Below, piece after piece: positions 44,200 through 54,079 of a DNA stretch of 64,000 bases. Each line of letters opens with the position of its first letter. Within the stretch, counting starts at the first letter, position 1. A model generated the notes under the pieces. It saw nothing but the letters and a program-made list of their open reading frames with translations. It ran no database searches and had not been told where the DNA came from. A program made the position numbers and the translations under genes. This stretch comes from Henricia sp. BOLD:AAB3569 (taxonomy: Eukaryota; Echinodermata; Asteroidea; Spinulosida; Echinasteridae): the NCBI GenBank assembly GCA_037783545.1, contig JBBELK010000375.1:1364001-1428000 (forward strand), read 5' to 3'.

Positions 44200-44475
44200 A
44201 AAAGCTTTGGCAACAAAATATTAATCCAGTCAGACCCGCCCACACACAGTAACGCGTCAAGCAACACGAACGGAACACGGACAGTTTTCTCCATTTCAGG
44301 AAGTTATTGAATACAAAGCATAGTTTTATTCCATAACATCCTGTTCACGGAATGTTTGGATCAATATTTAATTTCAAAGCGGGTATTCCTTATACGGCTC
44401 TTTTGCTGTCGCAGTGCTGCGTGGATGCGGCGCCATTTTTGACGCAGTGAATGACGTCAAGTGGGAGATAAGTCT
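44200..44475. repeat. old duplicate of 48680-48945
   Basis: CAGACCCGCCCA, GCAACACGAA, TTTTATTCCATAA, CAAAGCGGGTATTC, GTGCTGCGTG and TTTTTGACGCAGTG occur in the same order at 48680-48945, with many differences. Both copies lie upstream of Ig-receptor blocks and may be part of old duplicated upstream sequence. Confidence 0.65.
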
Positions 44476-44913
44476 ATATATATACACTAGATGAAGTATG
44501 CACTAGCAGTCATGGCTATACGACAATTGAAGCCATGCGCCGGCCACCATTGTACCCTACGAACAATGCGTGGCCTAGACTGCTCCCCGGTCCATGTGAT
44601 CGCTTGCATTCCATTTAACACATGTAGACCATGATGTAGACTAGTGAAGACAGTATGACCAGTCTAGGCAAGGCATTGTATTTGGTGTGGTACAATGGCG
44701 GAAGGTGGCTTCAATTTTAGACGTCGTTGCTTCATCCAGTGTATATATATCGATGATAAGTACACTTCAGTGAATATAAAGGGATTCCCAGTCCTCATTC
44801 CCTCCGTATATGATGACAGGTACACGCCGCCATGTTTGGCATACAAATCCAGGAATTCCTGGAGGTTTATGCAAATTACTCAAATGCTCGGTAATGTCCG
44901 GATCATGCATATA

Positions 44914-45775
44914 TACTCTCCAACAAAAGAAACTGTGCATGGTAAAAATTGCTGTATTTTTTCAAGTAGGTGGAAAATAAACACCAAATTCACAGACAAT
45001 ATTCTCTGACATTGATAGAAAAAGGTTATGCACTCAAAACCTGCTCATGGCATAGTGCAGGACTTAGGCATGCCTGGGTGTTGATTTCACAATAGGGGTC
45101 CTACAGGTTGTTATGTAACATAATTCCATAAAGTTCAGGTCTCGTTAGCAAGCCGTATAAAAGGACTACCCAAAAGTCAGAAGAGCATTTTGCAAGATTG
45201 TGTCCAGTACTCAAAACGTCATGCCGCGTCTGTCCTTAGCTGACCGTCATCAGGCCACTCATTGGAATGTTGCGGGCCGGAATGAGTCAAGGCGAGGTTG
45301 CAGCACACTTTCAATGTCACCGAAACACCATTTCAGCACTTGTGAGAAGGCAGAGAGAGCGAAATGATGTACTGCCATGGCCAGCAAACTCACCAGATCT
45401 CAATCCGATTGAGATGGAGATGGATGAGATGGAGCGCCGATTACGTCATCTTCCTCAGCAGCCAACAAACCTGCAACAGCTTGGTAGAGATCTCGTCCAG
45501 GTGTGGAATGACATCCCACAAGATTTTCATGCGCGTGTTTATTGGCTCCATGAGGCGAAGATGCACTCGATACTGACTTTGTGACTTCAATATTGGCAAG
45601 TCAGTTTTCAGCAACCTCTGAGAACACGAAGAACAAATTTTGTACATTTCAAGTTCGGTTAACCATTTGAAAGATTTCATGGACTTTCATTAACAGTTTA
45701 TTCCAGCGAGTTACCTGCCATGGCTGAAAAAATACAGCAATTTTTATCATGCACAGTTTCTTTTGTTGGAGAGTA
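44914..45775 (+). mobile_element. Tc1-like element with an internally deleted transposase
   Basis: TIRs of about 50 bp (TACTCTCCAACAAAAGAAAC and inverse) are flanked by TA. From about 45221 the frames read MPRLSLADRHQA, then AGMSQGEVAAHFQCHRNTIS (the DNA-binding helices), then directly WPANSPDLNPIE (the end of the DDE catalytic domain, holding the last acidic residue) and RRLRHLPQQPTNLQQLGRDL. The middle of the transposase, with the first two catalytic aspartates, is missing, and a frame change separates the first two pieces. It is a dead, non-autonomous derivative. Confidence 0.92.
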
Positions 45776-45949
45776 TATTTAATACAACGACCAATCACGA
45801 GTGGTTATTGCTCGGCGTGTGGCTGTCCTTGTATACCGGAGAGCAGTGTAGCGCACATGGACAGGGGACCAGTCTAATTTACAGGTACGTGTAACACAAC
45901 ATGATGCAACATTCCTTTGAAACCACTGATCTCTGTGCACTGTATTGGT

Positions 45950-46636
45950 TGGTCTTGGCCCAAAACTATTGTAGTCGATATTGGTTTGTGTACGCGTTGG
46001 CCATTCCCGGCAGTGCGCCCTCTTGCAGCACTAACAGACTAGCCCTTTGCGCGACAACAATAGTCTTGGGAAACTCTCCCGGAAGGTTTAACTTTGTCTT
46101 TGTTTTTGCCTACGCTTTTCTAAGGAACCAATCAGCGAGTAACCCAAATACAGCAGCGCGTCGGAATGCAGCGCGCGACCCAAATACAGCCCGTCGGATG
46201 GATCCCATCGCTTATTGCGAAAATATAAGGATCGGTAAAGGGCGGCCATGACGGGCAGAAATCTGCCCGTGGTCACGTGGTTATTATTATTATGTTTTAA
46301 GTAAGTGCGTATATTTTGCATTGTCGACATTTGTAACCCGGCCGTGCGTGTCGAACATTTCCAACTGTAAATAAAGTACATTACCTAAAGCAAAGGACTT
46401 CGCCAATTTTTATTCATAAAACACACAATGCGCACGCGCAAAGACGACCAATCACAGATCAAGATGAAGCGCCCTTTACCTGTCCTTATTCTCCTATGTG
46501 GAATATGCGGACGGGAACCAGTCTAATTGTAGTCGCGCAAAGGCTGGTCTGTTAGTGCTGCAAGAGGGCGCACTGCCGGGAATGGTCAACGCGTACACAA
46601 ACCGATATCGTCCACAGTAATCTTGGGCCAAGACTA
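45950..46636. mobile_element. 687-bp TIR element with 9-bp target duplication
   Basis: TIRs of about 110 bp start TGGTCTTGGCCCAA and end TTGGGCCAAGACTA. The exact repeat TGTATTGGT flanks both ends (45941-45949, 46637-46645). Long TIRs with a 9-bp duplication suggest a Mutator-like (MULE) element. No transposase inside. Confidence 0.85.
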
Positions 46637-46686
46637 TGTATTGGTATGAAACGGCGACTGGCTATCCCAGAAATGAGACAGCATAA

Positions 46687-46930
46687 CAATGGTTTGCCTA
46701 GACTGGTCCCTGGTCATCACACGATGGCTCGTACTCCACGCAAGGCAATGTTATGCCTGTATCAAGACGGCGAACGGTTGCTTCACCCAGGAAGCCGCGG
46801 GGTCCGATCCATTGTTTAGAGATTAGTGGTCCAAACTGGAACCAAGCCATGCCATAAATGGAGAGATAACGAAATGGGGAAATAAAAGCTAATTTGAAAA
46901 AATATTGGTACCGTTGCTAAAATATATAAA
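46687..46930 (+). pseudogene. orphan upstream block of an Ig-receptor gene
   Basis: The stretch from TAGACTGGTCCCTGGTCATC through TATCAAGACGGCGAACGGTT, GGTCCAAACTGGAACCAAGC and ATAACGAAATGGGGAAATAA to GGTACCGTTGCTAAAATATA is clearly homologous to 49795-50040, the region just before the 50.1-kb receptor gene. Here no receptor frame follows; the homology ends where the repeat at 46930-47375 begins. It is most simply read as the remains of a further gene copy whose body was lost. Confidence 0.6.
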
Positions 46931-47375
46931 CAACTAGCATTATGAGCAACACCGGCTTACTGTTTACATAATGTAGCGATCTAGCATCCTTGACAATCAT
47001 TTTTCGATAGTCGTTGTGAAAAAAAAAACAATTGTAAAAATTTCACGTAATTAGCTAGAAATGTTTAAAATTAACAGCCGTCGCGAGGTATTATGTATCA
47101 TGCGTTTGTAAATAAAGGTGGCATTCGATATGGGTCGACACGTGTTGTTTAACCTCGTTTCCTTGTTTTCCCCGACTCATCACACCTTGCATAATCCCTC
47201 AGGTCAGCGCTGACTCGAGGAAGCAACTCGAACGCAATAGGCCTATGTGCTGTGTTTTTTTTCTTCGGATATTATTTATTGCCGCGAAGCGAAGACGCGA
47301 ACATCTGAGAGATTCTCTCGCCCATATCAACATCAAAAAACCCTTCTTATGACATCTGTTGGCAGATTTGTGTAC
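46930..47375. repeat. inverted copy of 32105-32515
   Basis: CTTACTGTTTACATAATGTA, TCGACACGTG, CGCTGACTCGAGGAAG and GACGCGAACATCTGAGAGAT match the 32.1-kb copy in reverse complement. Confidence 0.75.
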
Positions 47376-47949
47376 AAATTGGAAAATACGGTATGTACAT
47401 AGTGTTCGTTGGACATTATTTTCCAACAATAAGAGAAACCAACCGCGAATGACGAAAGCAACTCGCACTTCGCGCTGGTTTCTACGGCTGGAAATAAAAC
47501 TAACTCCAAGACCACGTGATTTATCCGAATTTGGTGGTAAATTCTTTTCAGGTTCTCTTCAGTCTGTTTCAGAAAGGCTTTCAGAATCATGGGTCTATTT
47601 CGAGCCCAAAATAGCGCAACAAAGCTGGTATGTCCCTTTAACAATGGTGTGTGCCCAATTTCCATTGTTAGACGCTCATAGTGTAGAAAGTATCATTATT
47701 ATCATAAGTGATCTGACAACTATTCGAGAGAATTCGCCATTTGCACGGTTCCGCCATATTGGCAAAACAGCGAGGCTTTCTTTGCATGAACAATGACTCC
47801 CTCGCGTCGTTACCATGTCGCTTCCTGTGACGTTGACTTAAGTCCATTGTAAAATATGACGCATGCCAGGAAAGCCTGGTGCAAGTGGTGAATTAAATAG
47901 CCACGTGCAGAAACTCCCTTGACTCCAATATTACAAGTCACATATCGTG

Positions 47950-48406
47950 CTGGGTATACACTAGCCTTTGTTAATGCCTCACAGCTAGCTGGGTGAGTCG
48001 CGCGCCAGAACGAGAGCGCCACCATGCGACAATGACGGGACGAGCAGCGTCAGCTGTGAGGCCTTTGCTGTCCCGGAATCATTATTTGTTAATGTATACA
48101 GCCCCTGTTACATTATTCATCCATGCGTTGTTGTGCTGCGAATGTATGTTTATGTAAAGCGCGCGCGCGTGATTACAAACCGGTGCGCGCGAACCTGATT
48201 GGCTTGCATTGTTACCTATTCAACGCAACACGCACACTGTGTCATACGATCATTAGCATTTTGCTACCTCTCAGGTAGCAAAATTCCGGGTCAGCAAAGG
48301 CCTCACAGCTGACGCTGCTCGTCCCGTCCCCGTCGCATGGTGGCGCTCTCGTTCTGGTGCGCGACTCACCCAGCTCTGCGGCCTCAACAAAGGCTAGGTA
48401 TACACC
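47950..48406. mobile_element. TIR element with about 110-bp arms
   Basis: GGTATACACTAGCCTTTGTT...CTGGGTGAGTCGCGCGCCAG...GACGGGACGAGCAGCGTCAG...CTGTGAGGCCTTTGCTG is mirrored at 48294-48406. No flanking duplication could be identified. Confidence 0.75.
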
Positions 48407-48679
48407 AATCCGAGAGTCGAGGACTCTGTATGTCTGCCATAACTGGGGGCATCCAGTGCCATGAACTGTACATTACATTATGTTATCACTTAGAACAATT
48501 TGTGCATTTTTTTGTTGAAGCCTCCGCACACAAAACACTAGCGGCGCCTTGAGCAATTTTAACGGCAACACACAACGCACACTTTTTTTTATGGCGCCCC
48601 GTTATGACGGACGCGCAGGGAAGGAGTCCCTAGTTACCAAATTCGTATATAGATTTATCATACGCTTCAGCTACAACAG

Positions 48680-48945
48680 TCCAACATCAGACCCGCCCAA
48701 AATAGCGAGCACCCAACGCAGCAACACGAAAACACTGACAAATTCTTGCCATTTCGGGAAGTTATGGGATAAAAAAACATGTTTTATTCCATAAAAACAT
48801 CCTCTTTACGGATTGTTTGGAACATTTCATTCCAAAGCGGGTATTCTTTATCAGAACACGGCTATTTTGCTCACGCGGTGCTGCGTGAATGCATAGTGCG
48901 CTAATTTTTACGCAGTGCATGGCGTCACTGAATAGGAGATGAGTA
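48680..48945. repeat. old duplicate of 44200-44475
   Basis: Same ordered matches as listed for the 44.2-kb copy. Confidence 0.65.
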
Positions 48946-49106
48946 ATTTTCTGAGAGAGTCACTGTTTGTTTCCAAGGTTACTTGGTCTAAACTAAAACC
49001 GGCGAACTGTTTCCCTACGCTTTAGCAATGGACGTTTAGACTCAGTTACCCTGGCAAGTGACGTCACACTTTAGTAGTCTATAGATCCCAAACATGGTGA
49101 CCGTAT

Positions 49107-49235
49107 CGAATAGCTGCCATCTGGTAGGGCAACTTTTGTCAACAATGTAAGCACAAAATATGCAACCATTAATGTCCTTAAGAAAAAAAGAAACTGCCCT
49201 TAGGCTACAAGATGGCAGATATTCGACAGTCTACT
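49107..49235. mobile_element. short palindromic element (copy 2 of the 6430-6547 family)
   Basis: CCGTATCGAATAGCTGCCAT...GGTAGGGCAA is mirrored by ACAAGATGGCAGATATTCG. It is shorter matching and older than the 6.4-kb copy. Confidence 0.6.
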
Positions 49236-49439
49236 CTCCGGTTTCCTGAAACTCCCAGGACTTGCGCGCACGTCAACAAACCATGATGTCACGGTTTACG
49301 GTGGGCGTTTACGGGCACGTGTAACATGTCATGCAAAACATTCCTTAATTTAAAACCACTGACCTTTGTGCACTGGATTGGAGAGAAGCGAGGCGCCACT
49401 AGTTTGCTATGTCCTCAAGAAACAAAAAGGCATATGCAG

Positions 49440-49774
49440 CCTAGTAAGTCAGAGGTCTAGGGTTCGAATCCCGATAAGGCCCTCACGATTTTTCTCTCAT
49501 CCCAAGTTTGGTTGTTTCATTACCATGGTGATCAGGCACCATACCAGATGTTGTGATCGTTACTTTGCCCAGTTGCGCCACTGTGCACTATGCAACACCG
49601 AGAGAAGAATTGGGTCTATAGGGAAAACCTGAGGGAGTATACCAACTGTGCCTTATAGCTCAGCTGGTAGAGCATCTGCCTAGTGAGTCAGAGGTCTCGG
49701 GGTCGAATCCCGATAAGGCCCTTACGATTTTTCTCTCATCCCAAGTTTGGTTGTTTTTATTACAATGGTGATCA
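49440..49774 (+). repeat. two tandem tRNA-related repeats
   Basis: CCTAGTRAGTCAGAGGTCT...GAATCCCGATAAGGCCC followed by TACGATTTTTCTCTCATCCC and AAGTTTGGTTGTTT occurs at 49440-49534 and again at 49679-49774. The shared non-tRNA tail shows that both are copies of one tRNA-derived repeat (SINE-like) rather than two independent tRNA genes. Confidence 0.7.
49649..49720 (+). tRNA. tRNA-like sequence, probably a tRNA-Thr(AGT)-derived pseudogene
   Basis: It folds into a near-complete cloverleaf: acceptor TGCCTTA/TAAGGCC (6 of 7 pairs), D arm GCTC-AGCTGGTA-GAGC, T arm TCGGG-GTCGAAT-CCCGA. The anticodon arm has only 4 good pairs and an 8-base loop (CTAGTGAG), one base too many, with AGT at the usual anticodon place. 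The extra base and the shared downstream tail argue for a tRNA-derived repeat rather than a working gene. Confidence 0.5.
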
Positions 49775-50128
49775 GATGTTGTGTTCGTTGCTATAGTCTG
49801 GTCATCACACGACGCTCGCATTCCACTTACTGGGCAGGCATGACCAGTCTAAGCTAGGCAATAGCTTCCTGTATCAAGATGGCGAACGGTATGCTTCACC
49901 TATATAGGGGGCCGCGAAACGAATTGTTCAGAGATCAGTGGTCCAAACCGGAATTAAGCCATGCCATAAAGCCCATAAATGGAGAGATAACGGAATCGGG
50001 AAATAAAGGCTAAAAAAATATTTGTACCATTGCTAAAATATAAACGAAAAGAAATTAGCATCATTGTCATTAGTGACATTGATGATTTGTACGACAACTT
50101 AGCTGCCTCCAGACACAATCCTTCTACA

Positions 50129-51232
50129 ATGGCCATCTTTATAAGGGCTCTTCACAATAGACGGGGATCGCTTATCACCTTGAAATACTTCTGTCTCTTG
50201 GTTTTCGTTTCTTGTGAGAAATGTGAATTGCATGGAACTGGCTCAGTGACATATTTGAGAAACCGGATTTGGGTATTTTCTGAATCTACGTATGTTAATG
50301 AATGTGGCAATCTGACTTTAAATTGCTTCGTTTCTAAGGCTCACGATCGGCCTGAAATTTCTTGGTTTAACTCGAAAGGAGTTCGATTGACCCAAAATTC
50401 CACCGTATTGAACACAACTTTGAAGTCTCGGCTTTCCGTTTCGTCAAATGACAATAGTCTGTATTACGGATATGCTTTACTACTTACTGATGTTGAACCG
50501 TCCGATGAAAGACTTTATCTATGTGTAGCTAATTGGACTGATAGACGCGTGGTCCGAGGAGACCTGCTGCGAGTATATGTGTGCTCGAAAAATACGAGTT
50601 GCCACGATGACGGGGAAGATGGGCCTAAAAGTACGAGTCCACACATGACTATGGAAGCGACAGCTTCAACAGGCCACGATACGAATAACTCGACGAACAT
50701 GCCTGAGGTGGATAGACCACAAGCTCCGAATGAATGCAGCCAAGCTGGGTACATTGCTGCGGGCGCAGTGAGCACAGTTTTATTCCTCGTCTTTCTAGCC
50801 TTGGCAATATCTCATCTTTCAAGGAAAATTCGGATGCGAAACCAAGGTAGAAACGGAAGAAACGGGAAGTCCCAGGTGATCGCGAACGAAAAACCAATAA
50901 ACACACACTCCACACCTCAGCCGTCTTCAGCGGGCGACGCCAGCGCGACTGGCGAGGGCACCCAACGTAACGCCCCGGTGCGAGTTGAGCTAAATCCTGC
51001 TGCTGGTTTAGGTACTTTCAACGGATCAGAGACGGTATACTACAACGTGGCTGGGCATGGAAATGAAAACGACACGACTCGCTCGTCAACAATGTACGAA
51101 GTCATCCCACAGAACAATACTGGCAGCGCAATGGGAAGCTTGGGTATTGGGAATCAAGAAACCCAGTCAGACTCAAGACTCGTGACTCGAGTTGACGCGA
51201 GTCACGATTCGTATTGGCTTGTTGTGTCTTGA
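50129..51232 (+). CDS. single-exon Ig-domain transmembrane receptor, altered C-terminus (member 3)
   Basis: 367 residues from the first ATG (ACAATGG context, as in member 2), TGA stop, no intron. Signal peptide with YFCLLVFVSC; one V-type Ig domain with LNCF, ISWF and a SDERLYLC C-terminal cysteine motif (Gly of the usual DxGxYxC replaced by Arg); a short stalk with a single MEATASTGHD repeat instead of about three; membrane span AAGAVSTVLFLVFLALAI, then basic SRKIRMRNQGR. The tail keeps YYNV, 15 residues, YEVI, matching the spacing of member 2. After MGSLGIGNQETQ the frame runs into GACTCGAG-type repeat DNA, so the conserved final NVLYQPY is missing and the last 25 or so residues are repeat-derived. 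It is probably still a working receptor, but with a changed end. Confidence 0.83.
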   Translation: MAIFIRALHNRRGSLITLKYFCLLVFVSCEKCELHGTGSVTYLRNRIWVFSESTYVNECGNLTLNCFVSKAHDRPEISWFNSKGVRLTQNSTVLNTTLKSRLSVSSNDNSLYYGYALLLTDVEPSDERLYLCVANWTDRRVVRGDLLRVYVCSKNTSCHDDGEDGPKSTSPHMTMEATASTGHDTNNSTNMPEVDRPQAPNECSQAGYIAAGAVSTVLFLVFLALAISHLSRKIRMRNQGRNGRNGKSQVIANEKPINTHSTPQPSSAGDASATGEGTQRNAPVRVELNPAAGLGTFNGSETVYYNVAGHGNENDTTRSSTMYEVIPQNNTGSAMGSLGIGNQETQSDSRLVTRVDASHDSYWLVVS

Positions 51233-51335
51233 GTCTCCAACCTCATTCAAGTGACCCGAGTCGAGCCACTGTTACAAATGACTTGAATTTGACTCGAGCC
51301 ACTAACAGACATGATTTAAGATGACTCGGACTTGA
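51150..51335. repeat. GACTCGAGT-rich repeat that supplies the end of the member 3 coding frame
   Basis: Motifs such as GACTCAAGACTCGTGACTCG, GAGTTGACGCGAGTCACG, GTGACCCGAGTCGAGCC and TTTGACTCGAGCCAC alternate in both directions. Dense direct and inverted copies of ACTCGAGT are typical of subterminal regions of hAT-type elements; only one side is visible here. Confidence 0.6.
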
Positions 51336-51883
51336 ACATCATGTCGAGTATCTATTCTGATCCATTAAGCTCAAAATTATATTTCAGAAACAATAGACAT
51401 TAGGCCTATATACCATGCATAAACAAGAAAACATGGTTGAAATGGCCAGAACAAAAACAATACCCTGCACATATTATACAAATTAATGCTTATGACTGTT
51501 CAGGTTAATAAAAACAGGTATTTCATACATTTTAATTTGGTACACTGCAAAAACTCGGTATCTATAATACAACACCCATGTTTTAACAACAACTTTGGTC
51601 TACTTTAATAATATTGGTGTCACTTGATTCCCTTTTGGTGTTAATACTGAAGACACTTTCCCTCAAAAATTAAGACGTTTCACTGTGAAACGTCTTGATG
51701 GACGAGAACACTAACTTACTGCTTCTCACTTAAAGTACTATTTTTTCCCCAATTTTTTCGCACTAATCTGTTTAGTAGTGAAATTGGCAAAATGCCATTA
51801 TCTTCATCATGATTTTAAAAAAACAGACGAACGCCTATATATTTAATTTGTGTCACATCCCCCAAAGGAGTAATGATGATCTC

Positions 51884-52179
51884 ATCAATGTTGTTGTTGT
51901 TGTTGTTGTTAATGTTATGGCATCTTCGGCAACTAAGGCCCTTTATGCCATCAACTATACGGTTTTAGCTTTAACTATACTATATTATCAACTTGAGATG
52001 ACGAAGAAGGAGTTGCAGTTTTAGAAGTGGGAGGAAAACCCCCAGAGGAATCCCCAGGGGAAAACCCACGTGGTCAAGTAGGGACTGCAAACCCAATCCA
52101 CATACACGCCCCGGATTCGAGCCCGGGACGCCAGAGGTGAAAGGCGAGGAAAGAACAACTACGCCAACCCGACCGTCCT
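51884..52179 (-). mobile_element. tRNA-derived SINE (copy 4, minus strand)
   Basis: Reverse complement of the family seen at 24480 and 35445, with an expanded tail (GTT repeats on the plus strand, 51888-51912) and a B box changed to GGCTCGAATCC. The 7-bp repeat TGATCTC flanks it (51877-51883, 52180-52186). Confidence 0.92.
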
Positions 52180-52217
52180 GATCTCGTAAAGAAAACCACT
52201 GCAGAAAGTCTAACTAT

Positions 52218-52412
52218 ATATACCCAGCACGATATGTGGCAGAGGGACTCCCCCTAACGCCCCTATACCAAAACACACTCTTCCCTTTTGTTAACGCACC
52301 AATCCCCCTTAAAAACTGAAAGGAAATCCTTAGAATTTCCTTGGATGTTTGAGACACAATAGGGGAACAATGGTATAGGGGAGTCCGTTTGCCACATATC
52401 GTGCTGCATATG
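52218..52412. mobile_element. hairpin element of the ATATCGTGC family (copy 2)
   Basis: CAGCACGATATGTGGC...GGGACTCCCCCTA pairs with TAGGGGAGTCCG...GCCACATATCGTGCTG. It is related to 42222-42403 and to the ends of 9985-10130. Confidence 0.75.
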
Positions 52413-53990
52413 TAACTATAAGTACAACGTGGTGATTCCGGTTTGTATGCAGAAACGTGGAATAATTATCAGAAACGCATGTAGCCAATCAAATAGCTGG
52501 ATTTTGGTGTTACTTTAACACTAAAAGAATAACGTCAAGTTTTACACCAGGTTGGTGGCAGAAATTTAACATCATAGTTTTTGCAGTGTACCTCGGTTTT
52601 TTTTAAGCTTCAAAATTCTGTATACGGGGCTTAAACAAGACCTTTTTAGTATCTGTCATCGCTGTTTATAGACAACAACAGAATGTTAACTTGAGTTTAA
52701 TATTTCGACAAAAATAATCAACTTCTGGTTTTTGATTTGTGAATTTCATTTCATCGTTTCGTAAATGGCGGTGATTGCTGAACACAGTAATATGCTCGAA
52801 GTTTGTAAAAAATGTACTTATTTTTACTCGGATTTTCAGAAAATTGTCTTTTCCACGGTCGGTTACCCTTGTTCAGACCTAAGAAAATTACGCCACGATT
52901 TGTTTACACTTGCCGAGTGTCCGAGATTCAGGCGATTTGTTGGGCCCTGCATTGGCTGCTGTATATATAGGAAAGTGCACATGTTAATATACTGTATACG
53001 GATTTTTGGCAGTTGGTGGATTTCTTTTGTACAGTAATATAAATTTGATAAATAGGTTTCATTCATTTAGGTTGCACAAAATAGGTTTCATTCTAACCCA
53101 ACAATCGTATAAAATACCTCCCCAAAATACCATCCATGGGAACAAAACGGGAAATTTGCAATCTCCAATTTAGATGTGGAAGCAAAAAGGTTAGTGTAAT
53201 CGCTGCATCATGGAACCGGGAAAATACATGATTACTAAACATCAATAGTTTGTTGACGACATCTTTGAAAATATACAGATTGAGAAGTTTCAGAACGATA
53301 AAGAGAAAAATATGAAAAAAATGATATGGTATCAAACCTCAACACCCATGGGAAAATAGGGGGGAGGGGAGTGGGGGCGGCGGGGTCAACAAATGTGATC
53401 TGGACACGTTCCTTTAATGCCGAGGTTTTGCAGTGGATGCTTTTGAAACCTTTGGATTCGGCATTGGGTTTTTGTCTTCACGTTTGTGCTCACAGTAACC
53501 TGTATATTTTTAATACAAATAAAATATAAATTGTCCTGACTGACTATTTTCAACATTACACTGCAGGTAATATTTTTTTAAATTTTATTTTTATTATTTT
53601 TAAGTGCCCATAGCTTTACGGCTGTGCCAAATATTCGATTATTCGATTAGTAAATTTGTCTTATTTATCTTATCAAGAAAATTGTTTTTAAAGTTTGCAT
53701 GTATCATCGTAGCTGTATATAAGCTTGGAAATCCATCAATTGCTATATATTGTGATGGCCAAACTATCTGATGTTAACGTTGAGTACTATTTCTACAAAA
53801 TCCATGGCACAAAATGAGAAATAGAAAGTGAATTTCATTCTGTGAAACAGAAAACGGATACAGTGGGCGTTTACAAAAAAGAAGGGGAAATATTATGTTC
53901 ATGCCGTAAATAGAATCGATAACGAAATAAGGAAATAAAAGAGAAAGTAATATATCGTTATACCACGTGACTGCTTCATGTACGACATGA

Positions 53991-54002
53991 GTTATATATA
54001 AA
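53991..54002 (+). promoter_or_regulatory. TATA box of the 54.1-kb Ig-receptor gene
   Basis: GAGTTATATATAAATGAATG, the same box as at 40341. The ATG follows about 80 bases later. In the duplicated unit B the bases CATGAGTTATATATA are missing at the matching place (about 57155). Confidence 0.65.
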
Positions 54003-54079
54003 TGAATGTAAAGTGGTGTTTATTGTTGTTGATGATTTAGTTGTACAACCATTTAGCTTTCTTCAATAACAAACCAACA

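Larger units (their letters stand above)
51543..52588. mobile_element. TIR element CACTGCAAAAACT with two nested insertions
   Basis: CACTGCAAAAACT at the left and AGTTTTTGCAGTG at the right, with TA on both sides (51541-51542, 52589-52590). The paralogous unit at 55437 reads GGTACCTCG at the matching right flank, which fits a TA duplication. Inside lie a minus-strand SINE (51884-52179) and a hairpin (52218-52412). Confidence 0.75.

Noticed and set aside
47359-47796. 145-residue plus-strand frame
   Set aside because: No domain; overlaps the repeat shared with 32.1 kb.
52958-52975. TATATATA box in the duplicated upstream region as promoter of a further gene
   Set aside because: It is conserved in both units, but only short unrecognisable frames follow; kept as part of the duplicated unit only.
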